Shown here: positions 1-59,082 of the stretch, piece after piece | Numbering within the stretch: position 1 is the first letter of the stretch | Layout of the letters: each line of letters opens with the position of its first letter | From: Dreissena polymorpha | Lineage: Eukaryota; Mollusca; Bivalvia; Myida; Dreissenidae | Assembly (NCBI RefSeq): GCF_020536995.1 | Contig: NC_068356.1 | Span: 82,701,183-82,765,182, forward strand | Direction of reading: 5' to 3' | Length of the DNA: 64,000 nt | The notes under the pieces: model-generated | Told to the model about the DNA's origin: nothing | The model's database searches: none | Seen by the model: only the letters and a program-made list of their open reading frames with translations | Translations under genes and position numbers: made by a program

Positions 1-200
1 CCTGTGCAGTCTGGAAAGGCTAATATGGGACGACACTTTCCGCTTAAACTGGATTTTTGCATAGAAAAGACCTTTAAACAAAAAATGCCACAAAAGTGAA
101 GTGACAAAACTGGTTAGTCTGTGCAGACTGCACAGGCTAATCTGGGACAACACTTTACACACATGCATTAAGCCCAGTTTTCTCGGAGCAAGCTCTATTC
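1..200. repeat. Foldback MITE family D copy (truncated by window edge)
   Basis: Family D is a nearly palindromic element of about 200-250 bp. Its ends carry AGATTAGCCTGTGCAGT-like and GGGACGACACTT-like blocks, and it ends GCATTAAGCCCAGTTTTCTC. Both halves are reverse complements around an asymmetric middle. This copy ends about 45 bp before an exon. Confidence 0.8.
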
Positions 201-240
201 CAACTAGTTCAATTGCAATGTTTTTCTGTTGCTTGTTCAG

Positions 241-48842
<48,602 letters not shown>

Positions 48843-49400
48843 GAAACACTTCTTTCGGGACCTCACATGCACTGTGTGAGACTTGCTGAAAATGTGCATA
48901 ATGTGCTTTATGAATGTGCTGTGTCGTCCCAGATAAGCATGTGCAGTCAGCTTAAGATATCAGAGACAACACTTTCCGCTTTATGCAGAAAGTATTGTCT
49001 CTGATTGTCTGTGTGGACTGCACAGGCTAATCTGGAAGGACACTCGACACACATGGACTTAACGTGTTTTTCCAAGAACAACGCTCAGTGACTTAACAAA
49101 GACCTATACATACAGTGAATCTTCTTGCATCGGATGAACAAAAACTAATTATGTATTCTTTGTGCTTCATGTTTATTTGTGTATAAATGTACAGTGTTAA
49201 ATCGTTTACATTGTTTTTAACGCTCAGGAAATTTTAACATTCTGATAAATTATGAACAAGACGTGTATTGATGTAATTTTAATGAATCCACATATGCCTA
49301 TTCTTGCCTTTAAGAAATAAGTTTGTAAATGTGTAGATTAGTCTTTGTTCTCATTTTGCTGCTTTTTTGGTTGTACAGATTAATAAATGTGATGAATTGA
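48843..49400 (+). other. Putative 3' UTR of the TTC3-like gene with poly(A) signal
   Basis: No further coding exon is seen. An AATAAA hexamer at 49382-49387 follows T-rich sequence and is the best poly(A) signal. A foldback MITE copy (about 48893-49090) would lie inside the UTR if the mRNA ends there. Confidence 0.5.
48893..49090. repeat. Family D copy in the putative 3' UTR
   Basis: GTGTCGTCCCAGATAAGCAT, GGACTGCACAGGCTAATCTG and an AACGTGTTTTTCCAAGAAC end; starts 51 bp after the TAA. Confidence 0.72.
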
Positions 49401-50865
49401 ATGTATATTAACTGATGTTTGAACAGGGCTCTACTTTTCTGTTGGGTACTTCTCTAATTGTCTGTCACCATTGAAAGATAAGTTGAAACTTTACTCACAA
49501 TACACCAAGTAATAATAATTTCATTAGATGTTGTCTTTAAAACATGTGTTATTATGCTACCCAGACAATAGTACTTTGATCCTGGTTCTTATATGTTTGA
49601 TTCTTTGGTCATTGTTATATTGTCCATTGACATGCCAAAATCCTGGTGGAGGGGAATGTATAGAAGGTTTTAATTATGTGTATACGAGTTAATATTCCAC
49701 AACTAATTTTATTTCACAGAGATTTCAGATGTAGATATGAACACAATATTTCAGTTGTTTTGTATGGCAAAATTGCTCAATTTTTTGCCAATCGAGCTTC
49801 AGCATTAATTGAGTCTTTTAATGTTGCCCTGTTTTAGTTTGATATTGTTTTATTCCCTTTTATGTGGTTTCCTCCCTTTTGAAAATATTGTTATACAATA
49901 TATGTGGTAAAATGCCAATAATAAATGTGTTTGTATTGTATTTTCTTGTTAGTAGTAATCTTTTACAGGTTAATATGTTTTTATCGCTGGACATAAAGTG
50001 TTTAATTTTGTAACAATAAATACAGCAAATACCAGTAGTAACAATTATAAAGAACGTAAATACAAGGTATGTTTGTTTGAAACTGTTGTTAAACATTATG
50101 TTGATATCCTACCTGTGACCTTGAGGCAAGTGAAATAGTAGACGCATCTTGATATGACGATAATTTGGGCCAATTTATTTAGAGTTCCCATCGTAGACAA
50201 TAAATTAATAGACCCGACACAAAAGTCTACTGGTATACATCTAATATGTCCACAGAGATATTGAACTTGAAGCACGTGGCAGGATTAGCACAAGCGCGTG
50301 ACAGGATTGTTGGATTGGGCATCTCGCCTTGATAATTTTCATTTTTTACACCACTTTCTCTCTAATTGCCTTCATGAAGTACAAAGTTTTGATCCAGACA
50401 CATAACTCCTACCCACTTAAATGTAGACATGGTAAAAATTATATGCCCTTCCTCCATTCTTTGCCTTAACACAAAAAAAAGAAATGGCTTACACCAATGT
50501 GTCACTGCTATAACAGATTATAACTAAAGCTTGGCACAGTGGAGTTAATAACCCTCCAATTTTGCGTGTTGTAATATTTGCAGAAAGTTGTACTAATCAT
50601 GTGAAAGAATGTCTCAGTAGGCAAAAAACTAAAGCTACTTTTAACATAAGGTAATAATAAGACTTGTGTGCATAGAGAAAAAATGCCCTAAAATTCAGCT
50701 TTTGTATCCAAACTTCGCTTGTATCAAAACAATAATTGTTTATGGTAAAATTTGACTTGATCTCTTTAGCATTACCTTAACTAATGATGTAGAAAGACAG
50801 GTTAACACTCAAAACGTCTTCTAATTGTTTACATTTGTGAAAAGTTTTTAAAAACAAGACTATTG
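49401..50865. other. Intergenic stretch, no feature recognised
   Basis: AT-rich unique-looking sequence between the TTC3-like poly(A) signal and a minisatellite-bearing element. Only short ORFs with no family resemblance. Confidence 0.5.
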
Positions 50866-51652
50866 CTAAGCAATTTATGTCCCCTATACCGGCTCCACCA
50901 TTGTCAGATTTTTTCTCTTTTCTTTTATAATTGTTGCCATAGCAACCAGAATTTTTGACGTAGGAACAAAATGAAATTACGTGCATAATGTCCATATTGC
51001 TATCTATCCATGTTTCAAGTTTTATGAAAAAATATTAAGAACTTATAAAGTTATCGCAGGATCCAGAAAAAAACACCATTTTCAGTAGTATTTCAAGTCT
51101 ATTTGTTGCCATAGCAACCATAATTTTTGACGTAGGAACAAAATTAAATGACGTCTATAATGTCCATATTGCCATCTATCCATGTTTACAAGTTTCATGA
51201 AAAAATATGAAGAACTTTTAAAGTTATTGCAGGATCCAGAAAAACACCATTTTCAGCAGTATTTCTAGTCTATTTGTTGCCATAGCAACCCGAATTTTAG
51301 ACGTATAAACAAAATGAAATGACGTGCATAATGTCCATATTGCCATCTATCCATGTTTCAAGTTTCATTAAAAAATATTAAGAACTTTTAAAGGTATCGC
51401 AGGATCCAGAAAAAAACACCATTTTCAGCAGTATTTCTAGTCTATTTGTTGCCATAGCAACCATAATTTTTGTTGTAGGAACAAAATGAAATGACATGCA
51501 TAATCTCCATATTGCCATCTATTCAAGTTTCATGAAAAAATATGAAGAACTTTAAAAGTTATCGCAATATTCAGAAAAGTGGGACAGACTGACAGACACA
51601 CAGAGCGCAAACCATAAGTCCCCTCCGGTGAAACCGGTAGGGGACTCATAAT
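50866..51652. repeat. Element with four 172-bp tandem units and CCGG inverted ends
   Basis: Ends ATGTCCCCTATACCGG and ATGAGTCCCCTACCGG (reverse complement of the right end) are inverted. Inside, four units start TTGTTGCCATAGCAACC at 50931, 51103, 51274 and 51446. The tail GGGACAGACTGACAGACACA resembles other bivalve repeats. Confidence 0.82.
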
Positions 51653-52241
51653 TAATCAATATTTGGCAAAGCCAGGGCTAAGATAGAAAGTTTTAAGCTG
51701 TTTTAGGGCAAATTTCACATTGTTATAAATGTGTGAATTTCATCTTAAAAGTAGGGAGATCAGACAAGCTAGTGATATACACAACACATTGTCTTATGAT
51801 GGTTTCCATTTGTGCAAGTTCATTTTAAAGTCCACCAATAATGGGCAAAGCTATGGCTGAGACCGGAAGTTTTACACAGACAGCCCAGTGCTCAGACCCT
51901 CAGACAGACAATGCCATTAACTAAAGCTGCCTTCTTTGCACTATTGCGCTTGCTTCATATCATACTGGTAAGTAACAATGCATGCACGTTTATATAGCTC
52001 ATGTGTAGGACTTAATCTGACAGTCTACTGAAAACAGACAGACATTATGCAGCCAGTATTACATTGAAAGGTGTATAATAAAAAAAACTAAAATAAGTGC
52101 TGTCTTAACAAGTGCATGAATATTGAAAACTTTCTTGAAAAACATTGGGTCAGGAAATTGTATACAAGCGTTCTGATACTTAGACACAAGAACATTTGAG
52201 ATAAATTTGAAATAGAACAAATAAATAATAAAATGAAACAA
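51653..52241. other. Intergenic stretch, no feature recognised
   Basis: AT-rich. Traces of a degraded repeat (ACAGACAGCCCAGTGCTCAG) but no gene. Confidence 0.4.
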
Positions 52242-52247
52242 TTTATT
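52242..52247 (-). terminator. Candidate poly(A) signal of the OTU gene
   Basis: AATAAA on the minus strand, about 257 bp past the stop codon, in an AT-rich tract with several similar hexamers nearby. Confidence 0.35.
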
Positions 52248-52503
52248 CAATTAATAAAGCTATAAGATAATAAAAGGGAATAAACAATACATGACATCTG
52301 TCATAGTTATATTTATGTAATAAATGGCAAACTAATAACTAAAACTGTTCGCACACAAATTACAGCTTACATTATCATAATTACAATGTTGTTTCAATAG
52401 CAGACAGTTACTGTTTAACACATTAAAACAATTACAATTCACAAAAGCCATGATTACTATAATTATTTAGCTAAGATTGAACGCCCTTTCACAATAATTT
52501 AAA

Positions 52504-53384
52504 CTAAGTAAGATCAACATGCCCTTTAATCCCTGACATTTCTGGAGGGCCAAGTTCACAGTTACATTTGCCAACAAGGGGAGCTATCCTATCATAGTGA
52601 TTGCCATGCGTATGACAAATTGTCAAGCAGCAGTCACACCCAGTCAGATTGTTATTGTATTTCACCTGAGGCTGAAATAACAACCAACGGTATGTCTCAC
52701 CAGTCTGATCTGGTGACAGAATGTAGATGTCTCTATTTAACAGTGTAGCTGCTGCATAGATTTCAGTCTGTGTTGCCCAAGTTTTATCATGCCGCATGTC
52801 TGCAATATGTTCAGAAATTGGTCCATCAGCAAATGCTTCAAACTTTCTGGGATGCTTTTGAATCACATCGACAACAGCTTGACGTATTTCATTGTAATAT
52901 TTCTGATTTCCATAAATGATTTTACTCAAAGCCCTAAAGAAGCAATTGCCATCTCCTTTGATGGCATCAATCTGTCTGCCTGTGCTGCTAAGGAATCCTT
53001 TGAGGTAGGTATACACGGAATATCCATCAGTCCCATTGATCTCCCTTTCCTCACTGTCATCACCGATGAAGATCTGCTTGCTAGATGTTGCATCACCTAC
53101 TGATAAACGCCTTGACGATTGCTCTTTTGCCTCTGTGCCAGCTTTGCAATCCTGTATTTCAATATGTGTGCAATCATCCTCATAATCATCCAAGTTAATT
53201 GATGCAGCACTAAGTTGAGATTTTTTACTAGACTGATGATGGCCTTCATGTTGTCTTCGTCGCTGACGAAGTATCATATGACTACTGTTGTTAAGATTCT
53301 GGTCATCATCAGAGTATTCATCAGCCACATACACAGGCTCGCAATGTGGGCGACTTCCCACTATTTCTATAGGTATCACTATAT
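52504..53384 (-). CDS. OTU gene exon 2 (catalytic domain)
   Basis: Starts after the TTTTAAG acceptor and ends with TAA. It holds the entire OTU domain. The open frame could be mistaken for a single-exon gene, but its first in-frame start-like codon is GTG, so it needs the upstream exon. Confidence 0.88.
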
Positions 53385-54941
53385 CTTAAAAGGAAAGGAA
53401 ACCATTTCAAAATATGAACAAGTAATTTGAAAGTATATTAAAGAATTATGATATCACTTGCAGCATATAAATAATGAGTACATTGTCCAAAGTATAGAAA
53501 TGTCATAACTCTTTAACAATAAAAATTAACATTTTATACCCGGGGGGGGGGGGGGGGGGACTGAGACTTCCGAATTGTGACCCATTTTTAAACCGGAACT
53601 CTGATAAAGTAGACCCATTTTGATACAATTTTTTTAAAGCATACCCATTTGTATACAATACCATTGAGAAAGTGGACCCATTTCAATAAAAGAATTTTTA
53701 TAAACTGGACCCATTTAAATACTAAAATTTGATAAAGTGGACACAGTCAAGTTTCTGCATCTTTCCCATTACTGAAATTTACTGTTTAATACCAATTTAT
53801 ATACAAGAATGACATTTATCATACCCATTTTGATACAGATACTTTCAAATCTCTATGCATTTATATACAAGCAAATTTCTGATTTCAATACCCATATCTA
53901 TGCTTAGATGCGCAAAACCAAACCCATATTTATGAATTCAGTCGAAAACACACCCCATAAAATCGGCACACCCCTATATACCCGTATATAGGAAGTTACC
54001 CCCCCCCCCCCCCCCCCCCCCCCCCGGGATTTTATATAATAATAATGGTATGGTTAAAGGCTTACTTATCCTATCAAAACATCTTTAATTAATGCTCAAT
54101 TGGCCACTGTTGACTTTTAAATACTACTAAAAAGTACCCCCGTTAAATAAACTACAAAGTACCTTTGGGTATGGACAGATGCCTTTTAGTTTAAGCATAT
54201 TTTCTGTACATTTTAGTATACTTAATAGTACATAGTATTGTATGCAATTGGATTAAGTATATAAGGTCATCCAAAAATTAACTTGTGTATCAGCGATTTT
54301 CCTCCTTCTTTATAAAGTACCGGTAAACGGCACTTTCCCAACTACGAAAAAAATACAAATTTCCCAATTGCTGTCCTTAAATTCCCAATTAAAGGTAAAA
54401 AAAAAAAAAAAAAAATTTAATTTTTTTTTTTTTTAAGCAACATTTAGTTAGTTTCCCTTTGCAGCTCTATAGCTTGAACCTAGGTTTATATAATATTGAC
54501 AGCTTGAACACACTTGGTTATCAATTTTAAAGTATTTGGGAGCAAAAAATCGAATACACCAATTTCCTAATTTGAGGTTTTCACGACTCGATTTTTCCCA
54601 ATTTTGAGGTTTTCACGACTGGATTTTTCCCAATTGGACCGGTACGGGTACTTTTCCCAATTGGACAAGGAAAATCGCTGTGTATTGTGTAAGAAAATTA
54701 TGTCAGTGAACAATCGTACTAAGAATGCAGTAATTTTGTGAACCTTATGCTCTCATATCATGTTTAAATTACGAGTGTATATAGATAATGTAACCTAACC
54801 TGCGCCTGCCCTGGGGCCAGGACTGGAAGCCTCCCGCCATCTGTCAAACTCGGGCCTCCGCGGCGGAGGATAGCCGCCCTGCGAACGCCAGTACTCATCC
54901 CACGGAACATGGTCCGGTAAAAAACTGCCAATTATTGTCAT
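52504..54941 (-). CDS. OTU-domain putative cysteine deubiquitinase (two exons)
   Basis: Exon 1 is 54941-54800 and exon 2 is 53384-52504, joined GCAG|GTTAGG...TTTTAAG|ATATAG to restore a GAT codon. Total 1,023 nt, 340 residues. The N-terminal 165 residues are Pro-, Asp- and Ser-rich and probably disordered. The OTU domain follows: DGNCFFRAL holds the catalytic Cys (about residue 195, with Asp 192), and GNHYDRI near the end holds the catalytic His (about 310). The known family activity is hydrolysis of ubiquitin chains; linkage preference cannot be read here. A Cys-rich stretch (GCDCCLTICHTH) flanks the His. The gene is divergent from POLR2G. An ATG start at 54941 is preferred because the longer frame upstream has no ATG. 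Confidence 0.87.
53538..54028. repeat. Small element with poly-G/poly-C inverted ends in the OTU intron
   Basis: CCC plus about 19 G at the left (53540-53560) and a run of about 25 C plus GGG at the right (54000-54028) form homopolymer inverted ends. TTTTATA lies outside on both sides, perhaps a target duplication. The interior repeats GACCCATTTTGATAC / GGACCCATTTAAATAC motifs. Confidence 0.72.
54291..54680. repeat. MITE in the OTU intron
   Basis: Inverted ends CAGCGATTTTCCT / AGGAAAATCGCTG with TGTAT on both sides (54286-54290 and 54681-54685). The interior has TTTCCCAATT motifs repeated in both orientations and poly-A/poly-T runs near 54400. Confidence 0.8.
54800..54941 (-). CDS. OTU gene exon 1
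   Basis: Encodes MTIIGSFLPDHVPWDEYW, then a Pro/Arg-rich segment ending at GCAG|GTTAGG. Without splicing the frame stops within one codon of the donor. The phase-1 end fits exon 2 exactly. Confidence 0.78.
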
Positions 54942-55355
54942 TGCTGCTCGTTTCGCCCTCTTGAAAAAGGTCTCTTCTCTATAATGATTAGGATGTGAAT
55001 CTTTTTCAAGTTCTACACGGTTTCGTTTTTCTCCTCTTCTCTCCGTGTTGACACTTTTATACAGCTTTATCAACCAGACTGTGACCAATATGGTCTATCT
55101 AGTCGATAAGCTGACACGTGATATAAAATACGAACTTATTTACATGGAAAAAAAAGCGTTTTCGAAATGAATCATGAATCATCTGGCAATGACAGCGAAA
55201 ATCTGTAAATAAACAAGATCACGTGATCGGAAGCGGAAACTGGTACAAAATCAAGGGAATTAACTCTTAGATGATTCAATTGCACATTTATTTGAAACAA
55301 TAACAATTTGTTGACTATCTTGTGTAGCTTGTGATACAGGCAGGCAAACTCTAAC
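54942..55355. promoter_or_regulatory. Putative bidirectional promoter between OTU gene and POLR2G
   Basis: About 414 bp between two divergent start codons. CACGTG E-box cores are at 55115-55120 and 55220-55225, and a third lies just inside the POLR2G coding region at 55365-55370. A purine-rich CGGAAGCGGAA (ETS-like) lies next to the second E-box. No clear TATA box is seen. Promoter function is inferred from layout and motifs. Confidence 0.55.
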
Positions 55356-55874
55356 ATGTTTTATCACGTGTCGCTTGAGCATGAGATTCTGCTCCATCCT
55401 CGTTACTTTGGGCCAAACCTTTTGAACATCGTGAAACAGAAACTTTTTACAGAAGTTGAAGGGACATGCACTGGGAAATATGGCTTTGTCATAGCAGTAA
55501 CAACCATTGACAATATTGGTGCTGGCATCATACAGCCAAGCAGAGGTTTCGTGGTGTATCCAATCAAATACAAGGCCATTGTTTTCCGCCCTTTTAAAGG
55601 TGAAGTTTTGGATGCGGTTGTCACACAGGTGAACAAAGTTGGACTTTTCACTGAGATTGGACCGCTGTCATGTTTTATTTCGCGCCATTCAATTCCAGCA
55701 GACATGGAATTTGATCCTGATTCCAACCCACAGTGCTATAAGACCAAAGATGAAGATGTTGTCATTCAGCAAGACGATGAAATTCGCATCAAAATTGTAG
55801 GGACAAGAGTTGATGCTAAGGACATTTTTGCTATCGGCACATTAATGGACGATTACCTGGGACTTATCAGTTGA
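55356..55874 (+). CDS. POLR2G: DNA-directed RNA polymerase II subunit RPB7
   Basis: Complete 172-residue protein from ATG to TGA in a single exon, the family's usual length. It starts [20 protein letters not shown] and ends MDDYLGLIS, nearly identical to animal RPB7 as I recall it. The N-terminal tip domain (residues 1-80) binds RPB4 and docks on the polymerase clamp; the C-terminal S1/OB fold (about 80-165) contacts nascent RNA. The RPB4/7 stalk acts in initiation and mRNA fate in the nucleus. The divergent OTU gene shares the upstream region. There are no introns, unlike vertebrate POLR2G, and no poly(A) tract follows the stop to suggest a retrocopy. Confidence 0.97.
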   Translation: MFYHVSLEHEILLHPRYFGPNLLNIVKQKLFTEVEGTCTGKYGFVIAVTTIDNIGAGIIQPSRGFVVYPIKYKAIVFRPFKGEVLDAVVTQVNKVGLFTEIGPLSCFISRHSIPADMEFDPDSNPQCYKTKDEDVVIQQDDEIRIKIVGTRVDAKDIFAIGTLMDDYLGLIS

Positions 55875-56035
55875 TTTCAGGAAAAACTGGTGATTGCTGC
55901 AAAACTATGTACACTTCACAGTACAAATAGTGATGTATTCTTGATTATGAACATATCTTCAATATCACAAACATCAAAGAAATGTATGGTTACAGTGATG
56001 ATTTCTCTTAAGTTCATGTTAAAATACAATACAAT

Positions 56036-56041
56036 ATTAAA
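56036..56041 (+). terminator. Candidate POLR2G poly(A) signal
   Basis: ATTAAA variant hexamer about 160 bp after the stop codon. No canonical AATAAA is found before the pogo-like element. Confidence 0.3.
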
Positions 56042-56181
56042 TATGTTTGAATTACCAGTGCTATGTATTGATTAATAGATTTTTTTTAGATAATGTTGTT
56101 TTGTGCAAGTATTACTGTTTTCTTATAACATTCATCTGGCATCTCATTTACATTTATAAAAAGAACTGAAGAACTTTTATA

Positions 56182-57558
56182 GAGCAACGTCGGCTATTAT
56201 CGACAGTTTAAGACATTAGACTTACCCATTTCGATGAGAGCCGCTGCAAAAAGAAACGAAAGTTATATATAGAATATTTAACGGACGCTCTTGCCATTGG
56301 TTGGTATGAAATATTGACGCCAATTTGTATAAGTAAAAAAAGGGAGGTCATCGTAAGTTGACTGTGCGGAGTGCGTTATCGACAGGATTCTGCTATTACC
56401 GACATCGTACACTTTTTCAAGTAAACAATTCAAAAACTCTTCTAACTTGTTATTATTTAATTCCATTTTATCGTGAGCAATTTAAACATAAAACAACGTA
56501 AACAATTATAACAATGCATTTTTGACGATACGACCGTCGTTGGACCAGGACGAGTCCTTGCCTCCAGGACATGCCCACTCAGCTTATCTAAGAGCGTTGA
56601 CCTCGGCACACCGAACGTCATGGCAGCTTTGCCTTTAGACATTGCCTTATTTCGAACGGCCTCGATAGCCAGGCCCATTTTCTTTGGCGAATTCTGGACT
56701 CTAACTTGTTTTGACATATATTTACCAGCAACAAAACAGATAATGCAGGTCATATATTACAATGTTATGCAAACCTAAACATCATTACATTTTTTACAAT
56801 TTAGACGGAAGCAAAACACAAAAAAAAGAATTTACCCTTCTCCTGTGTTAATAGATCTAATTTTTCAGCAAACAAATTTGAAAGCATATATAAAAGAACC
56901 AATTTATTAAAGAATTAGCGTATAGTAACCAAATTAAAGTTGAAAACATAGGGAAAATATGAGGACTCTTCCTTTGCCACAATGTTTTTAGAATTTCGAC
57001 TGCTGCAAAGACGTACTAGAAGGCCTTTCTTTCGCATATCGCAATATCGATAGGTGCAAGATCTATAGCTGAACGCGATATATCAACATGTTTCAAATAG
57101 TATTTAGACCTTTAGTTATTTATTTTTTATTAAAATAAAAACCTGTCGATAATTGCCTATCGCATAAATTTGCGTCGGCATTTATCGACACATCTGATAT
57201 CTGAAGTTTCAATGTCAAATCACGCACGATTTTGCTATGCGAACGTTGTTCCATGTATTAAACTTGTATTTAAGTAGAAAGGTATTCAATCGAGTAGAGC
57301 CAAGGACACATGAAATTGGTACAGAAACGGCATCCTCCTTATCGTATGTGTTAACGTCATGAAATTTTAGTATAATAAAATTGTACTTACTTGTTTTTTT
57401 GCGTAAACAGTTGAGCTCATGCAAATCGAAAAGATCAAAAAGTGACTTGTTCATGTATTAAGTAATTTATTATGTCATTTACCATCTTTCGTGGAATAAA
57501 AGGCCAAAATCATGAATTGACGATAACTACCGACGGTCGATAATAGCCGACGTTGCTC
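56182..57558 (-). mobile_element. Pogo-like DNA transposon remnant (1.38 kb)
   Basis: Inverted ends of about 23 bp start GAGCAACGTCGGCTATTATC and are flanked by TA (56180-56181 and 57559-57560). A minus-strand frame encodes a psq-type helix-turn-helix as in pogo/Tigger/jerky transposases. The catalytic DDE part is absent, so it could move only with help from an intact relative. Confidence 0.85.
56457..56717 (-). CDS. psq helix-turn-helix protein fragment of pogo-like transposase
   Basis: ATG at 56717 gives an 86-residue frame. Residues 1-60 (MSKQVRVQNS, AIEAVRNKAMSKGKAAMTFG, VPRSTLLDKLSG) form the psq HTH that binds element ends in pogo-type transposases; a GARTRPGP-like linker follows (ARTRPGPTTV). 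The remaining residues are unlike transposase. An upstream in-frame ATG at 56753 would add 12 residues. It is a truncated gene or a DNA-binding-only exon. Confidence 0.7.
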   Translation of the reverse strand: MSKQVRVQNSPKKMGLAIEAVRNKAMSKGKAAMTFGVPRSTLLDKLSGHVLEARTRPGPTTVVSSKMHCYNCLRCFMFKLLTIKWN

Positions 57559-57560
57559 TA

Positions 57561-58197
57561 CTTTGTTTTATTTTGGTCAGCATTAAATTGATCGCTGATA
57601 GTCAGTCAAGCATAAAAGCAACACTCATTAATCTTAGCCGGAGTTTCAAACCAAGATAAGGTAAAAAATAAAATTATTTTTTTTCCTGGGAATGAACAAC
57701 CAATACCATTTTGATAACCTGTCTTGCGATCTGGTAATTTGGGGCCAAAAATCTTTCCCATTCCCCTGCTCTAGAGGTATTCATTCATAAATTGCCCTAT
57801 CAGTTTAGGTTTTATTTTGAATAAAAAACAACACTAAATTTGGACAAACATTTACATAGTTGAAGGCATTTTTATAAATAATAATATAATATAAATTATC
57901 AAACAATGTTAAGCATAATCTCAATCTCATCTTAAATATGTAGCCAAGTGTTTTGATTAATTATCATGTATAACAGAGTAGAATCTAATCATGTGATAAT
58001 GCTAGAAGTTTGTCACTGACTTTGCTGCCCCCTACAATGTTTATATGGACACAGACAAATCCCCTTTATTTTCTGCAGAAAATGCCATATGTCCATATTT
58101 TGGCTGGTCAGTCACTCTTTTGATCTGTTTTTCATGCTACATGTATCCCAGAAATTTGAGACAAATTTTCCTGATATTCGAGAAACGATGTTGGTTC
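57561..58197. other. Intergenic stretch, no feature recognised
   Basis: AT-rich sequence without gene or clear repeat. Confidence 0.4.
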
Positions 58198-58512
58198 TGT
58201 AAACTTAGGGCAAAAAAAAGGTCTGTTTCGGGTCTCCCCACTGTGTCTCCCGACTGGCGCCGACCCTCAACTTTTTATTGGGGTCGCTAAAAAAAAATAA
58301 AAAATAAAATGTGTTCATTTTCGTTCATATAAGATTTAATATCAAGCAAAAAAAGCATATATATACATGTATTTCTTATAATAAGCTTTAGTAGCCTTCC
58401 ATTCTAGTACCCGAAAGAAAAAAAAAAAAGAATCCCTACCTACCGACCCCGTTTTTTTCCTAAGAGACCCCAAAGCGACCTATTTTTTTTTTTGGCCTTA
58501 CTTTAAACCCCC
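58198..58512. repeat. Small inverted-repeat element with poly-A/poly-T subterminal runs
   Basis: Left part AGGGCAAAAAAAAGGTC and CGGGTCTCCCC; right part GGGGTC-like and TTTTTTTGGCCTTACTTT as the rough reverse complement. Arms are imperfect. Confidence 0.5.
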
Positions 58513-58714
58513 TATTTAAGCTCAGTTTGGTTTAAACTTACTATCACTCACCTGTTTATTCTCCCTATTAGCCCCAATTATCAAGAATCAAGCATGTACA
58601 AGTGTTGTTGTTAACACCTAAGCAGCCATTTATCAGCAAATTATTGAATTTTTATTTTATGCTCTCTGGTGGTTTATAGAGAAATATCAGTGAATTAAAA
58701 CTGATAATTCACAG

Positions 58715-58768
58715 TTTCAAACAATGAAAATTAAGTGAAAATTATCGATATTAATTTTCATTGTTTTA
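58715..58768. repeat. Small hairpin
   Basis: AAACAATGAAAATTAA and its exact reverse complement about 20 bp apart. Confidence 0.75.
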
Positions 58769-58976
58769 CTGCAACTATTTTTGGATATGTTTGATTTTCC
58801 CAATTTTACTAAGGGCGACTACTCTGCATTTTAACAACATACATATTAGTTTCCCTTGAACACACACGTAATGACATTTCATGGCGCCCAACAGTGAATT
58901 AGATTGTCCCGATATGTCCAGAATGGCAAAAATACAAAAATTATTACTTGTTAGCATGTAATAAAAAGAAAATTTG

Positions 58977-59082
58977 TTGGATTCTGTGGAATATCGATTT
59001 CAAGTCACTCGTGATCATAGAAAAAATATATTTTCTATGATCATTAGTGAATTATAATCAATATTCTACAGAATCCAAGAAA
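58977..59082. repeat. ~103-bp foldback element
   Basis: TTGGATTCTGTGGAATATCG...GTGATCATAGAAAA pairs with TTTTCTATGATCATTAGTGA...ATTCTACAGAATCCAA around AAATATA. Arms of about 48 bp with few mismatches. Confidence 0.85.

Noticed and set aside
53379-53384. Start of the OTU protein at 53379
   Set aside because: The codon there is GTG just after a splice acceptor; the exon continues an upstream ATG-bearing exon in phase.
54942-55088. Extended N terminus of OTU exon 1 to 55088
   Set aside because: The first codon is TTG and an in-frame stop lies two codons further upstream; the first real ATG is at 54941.
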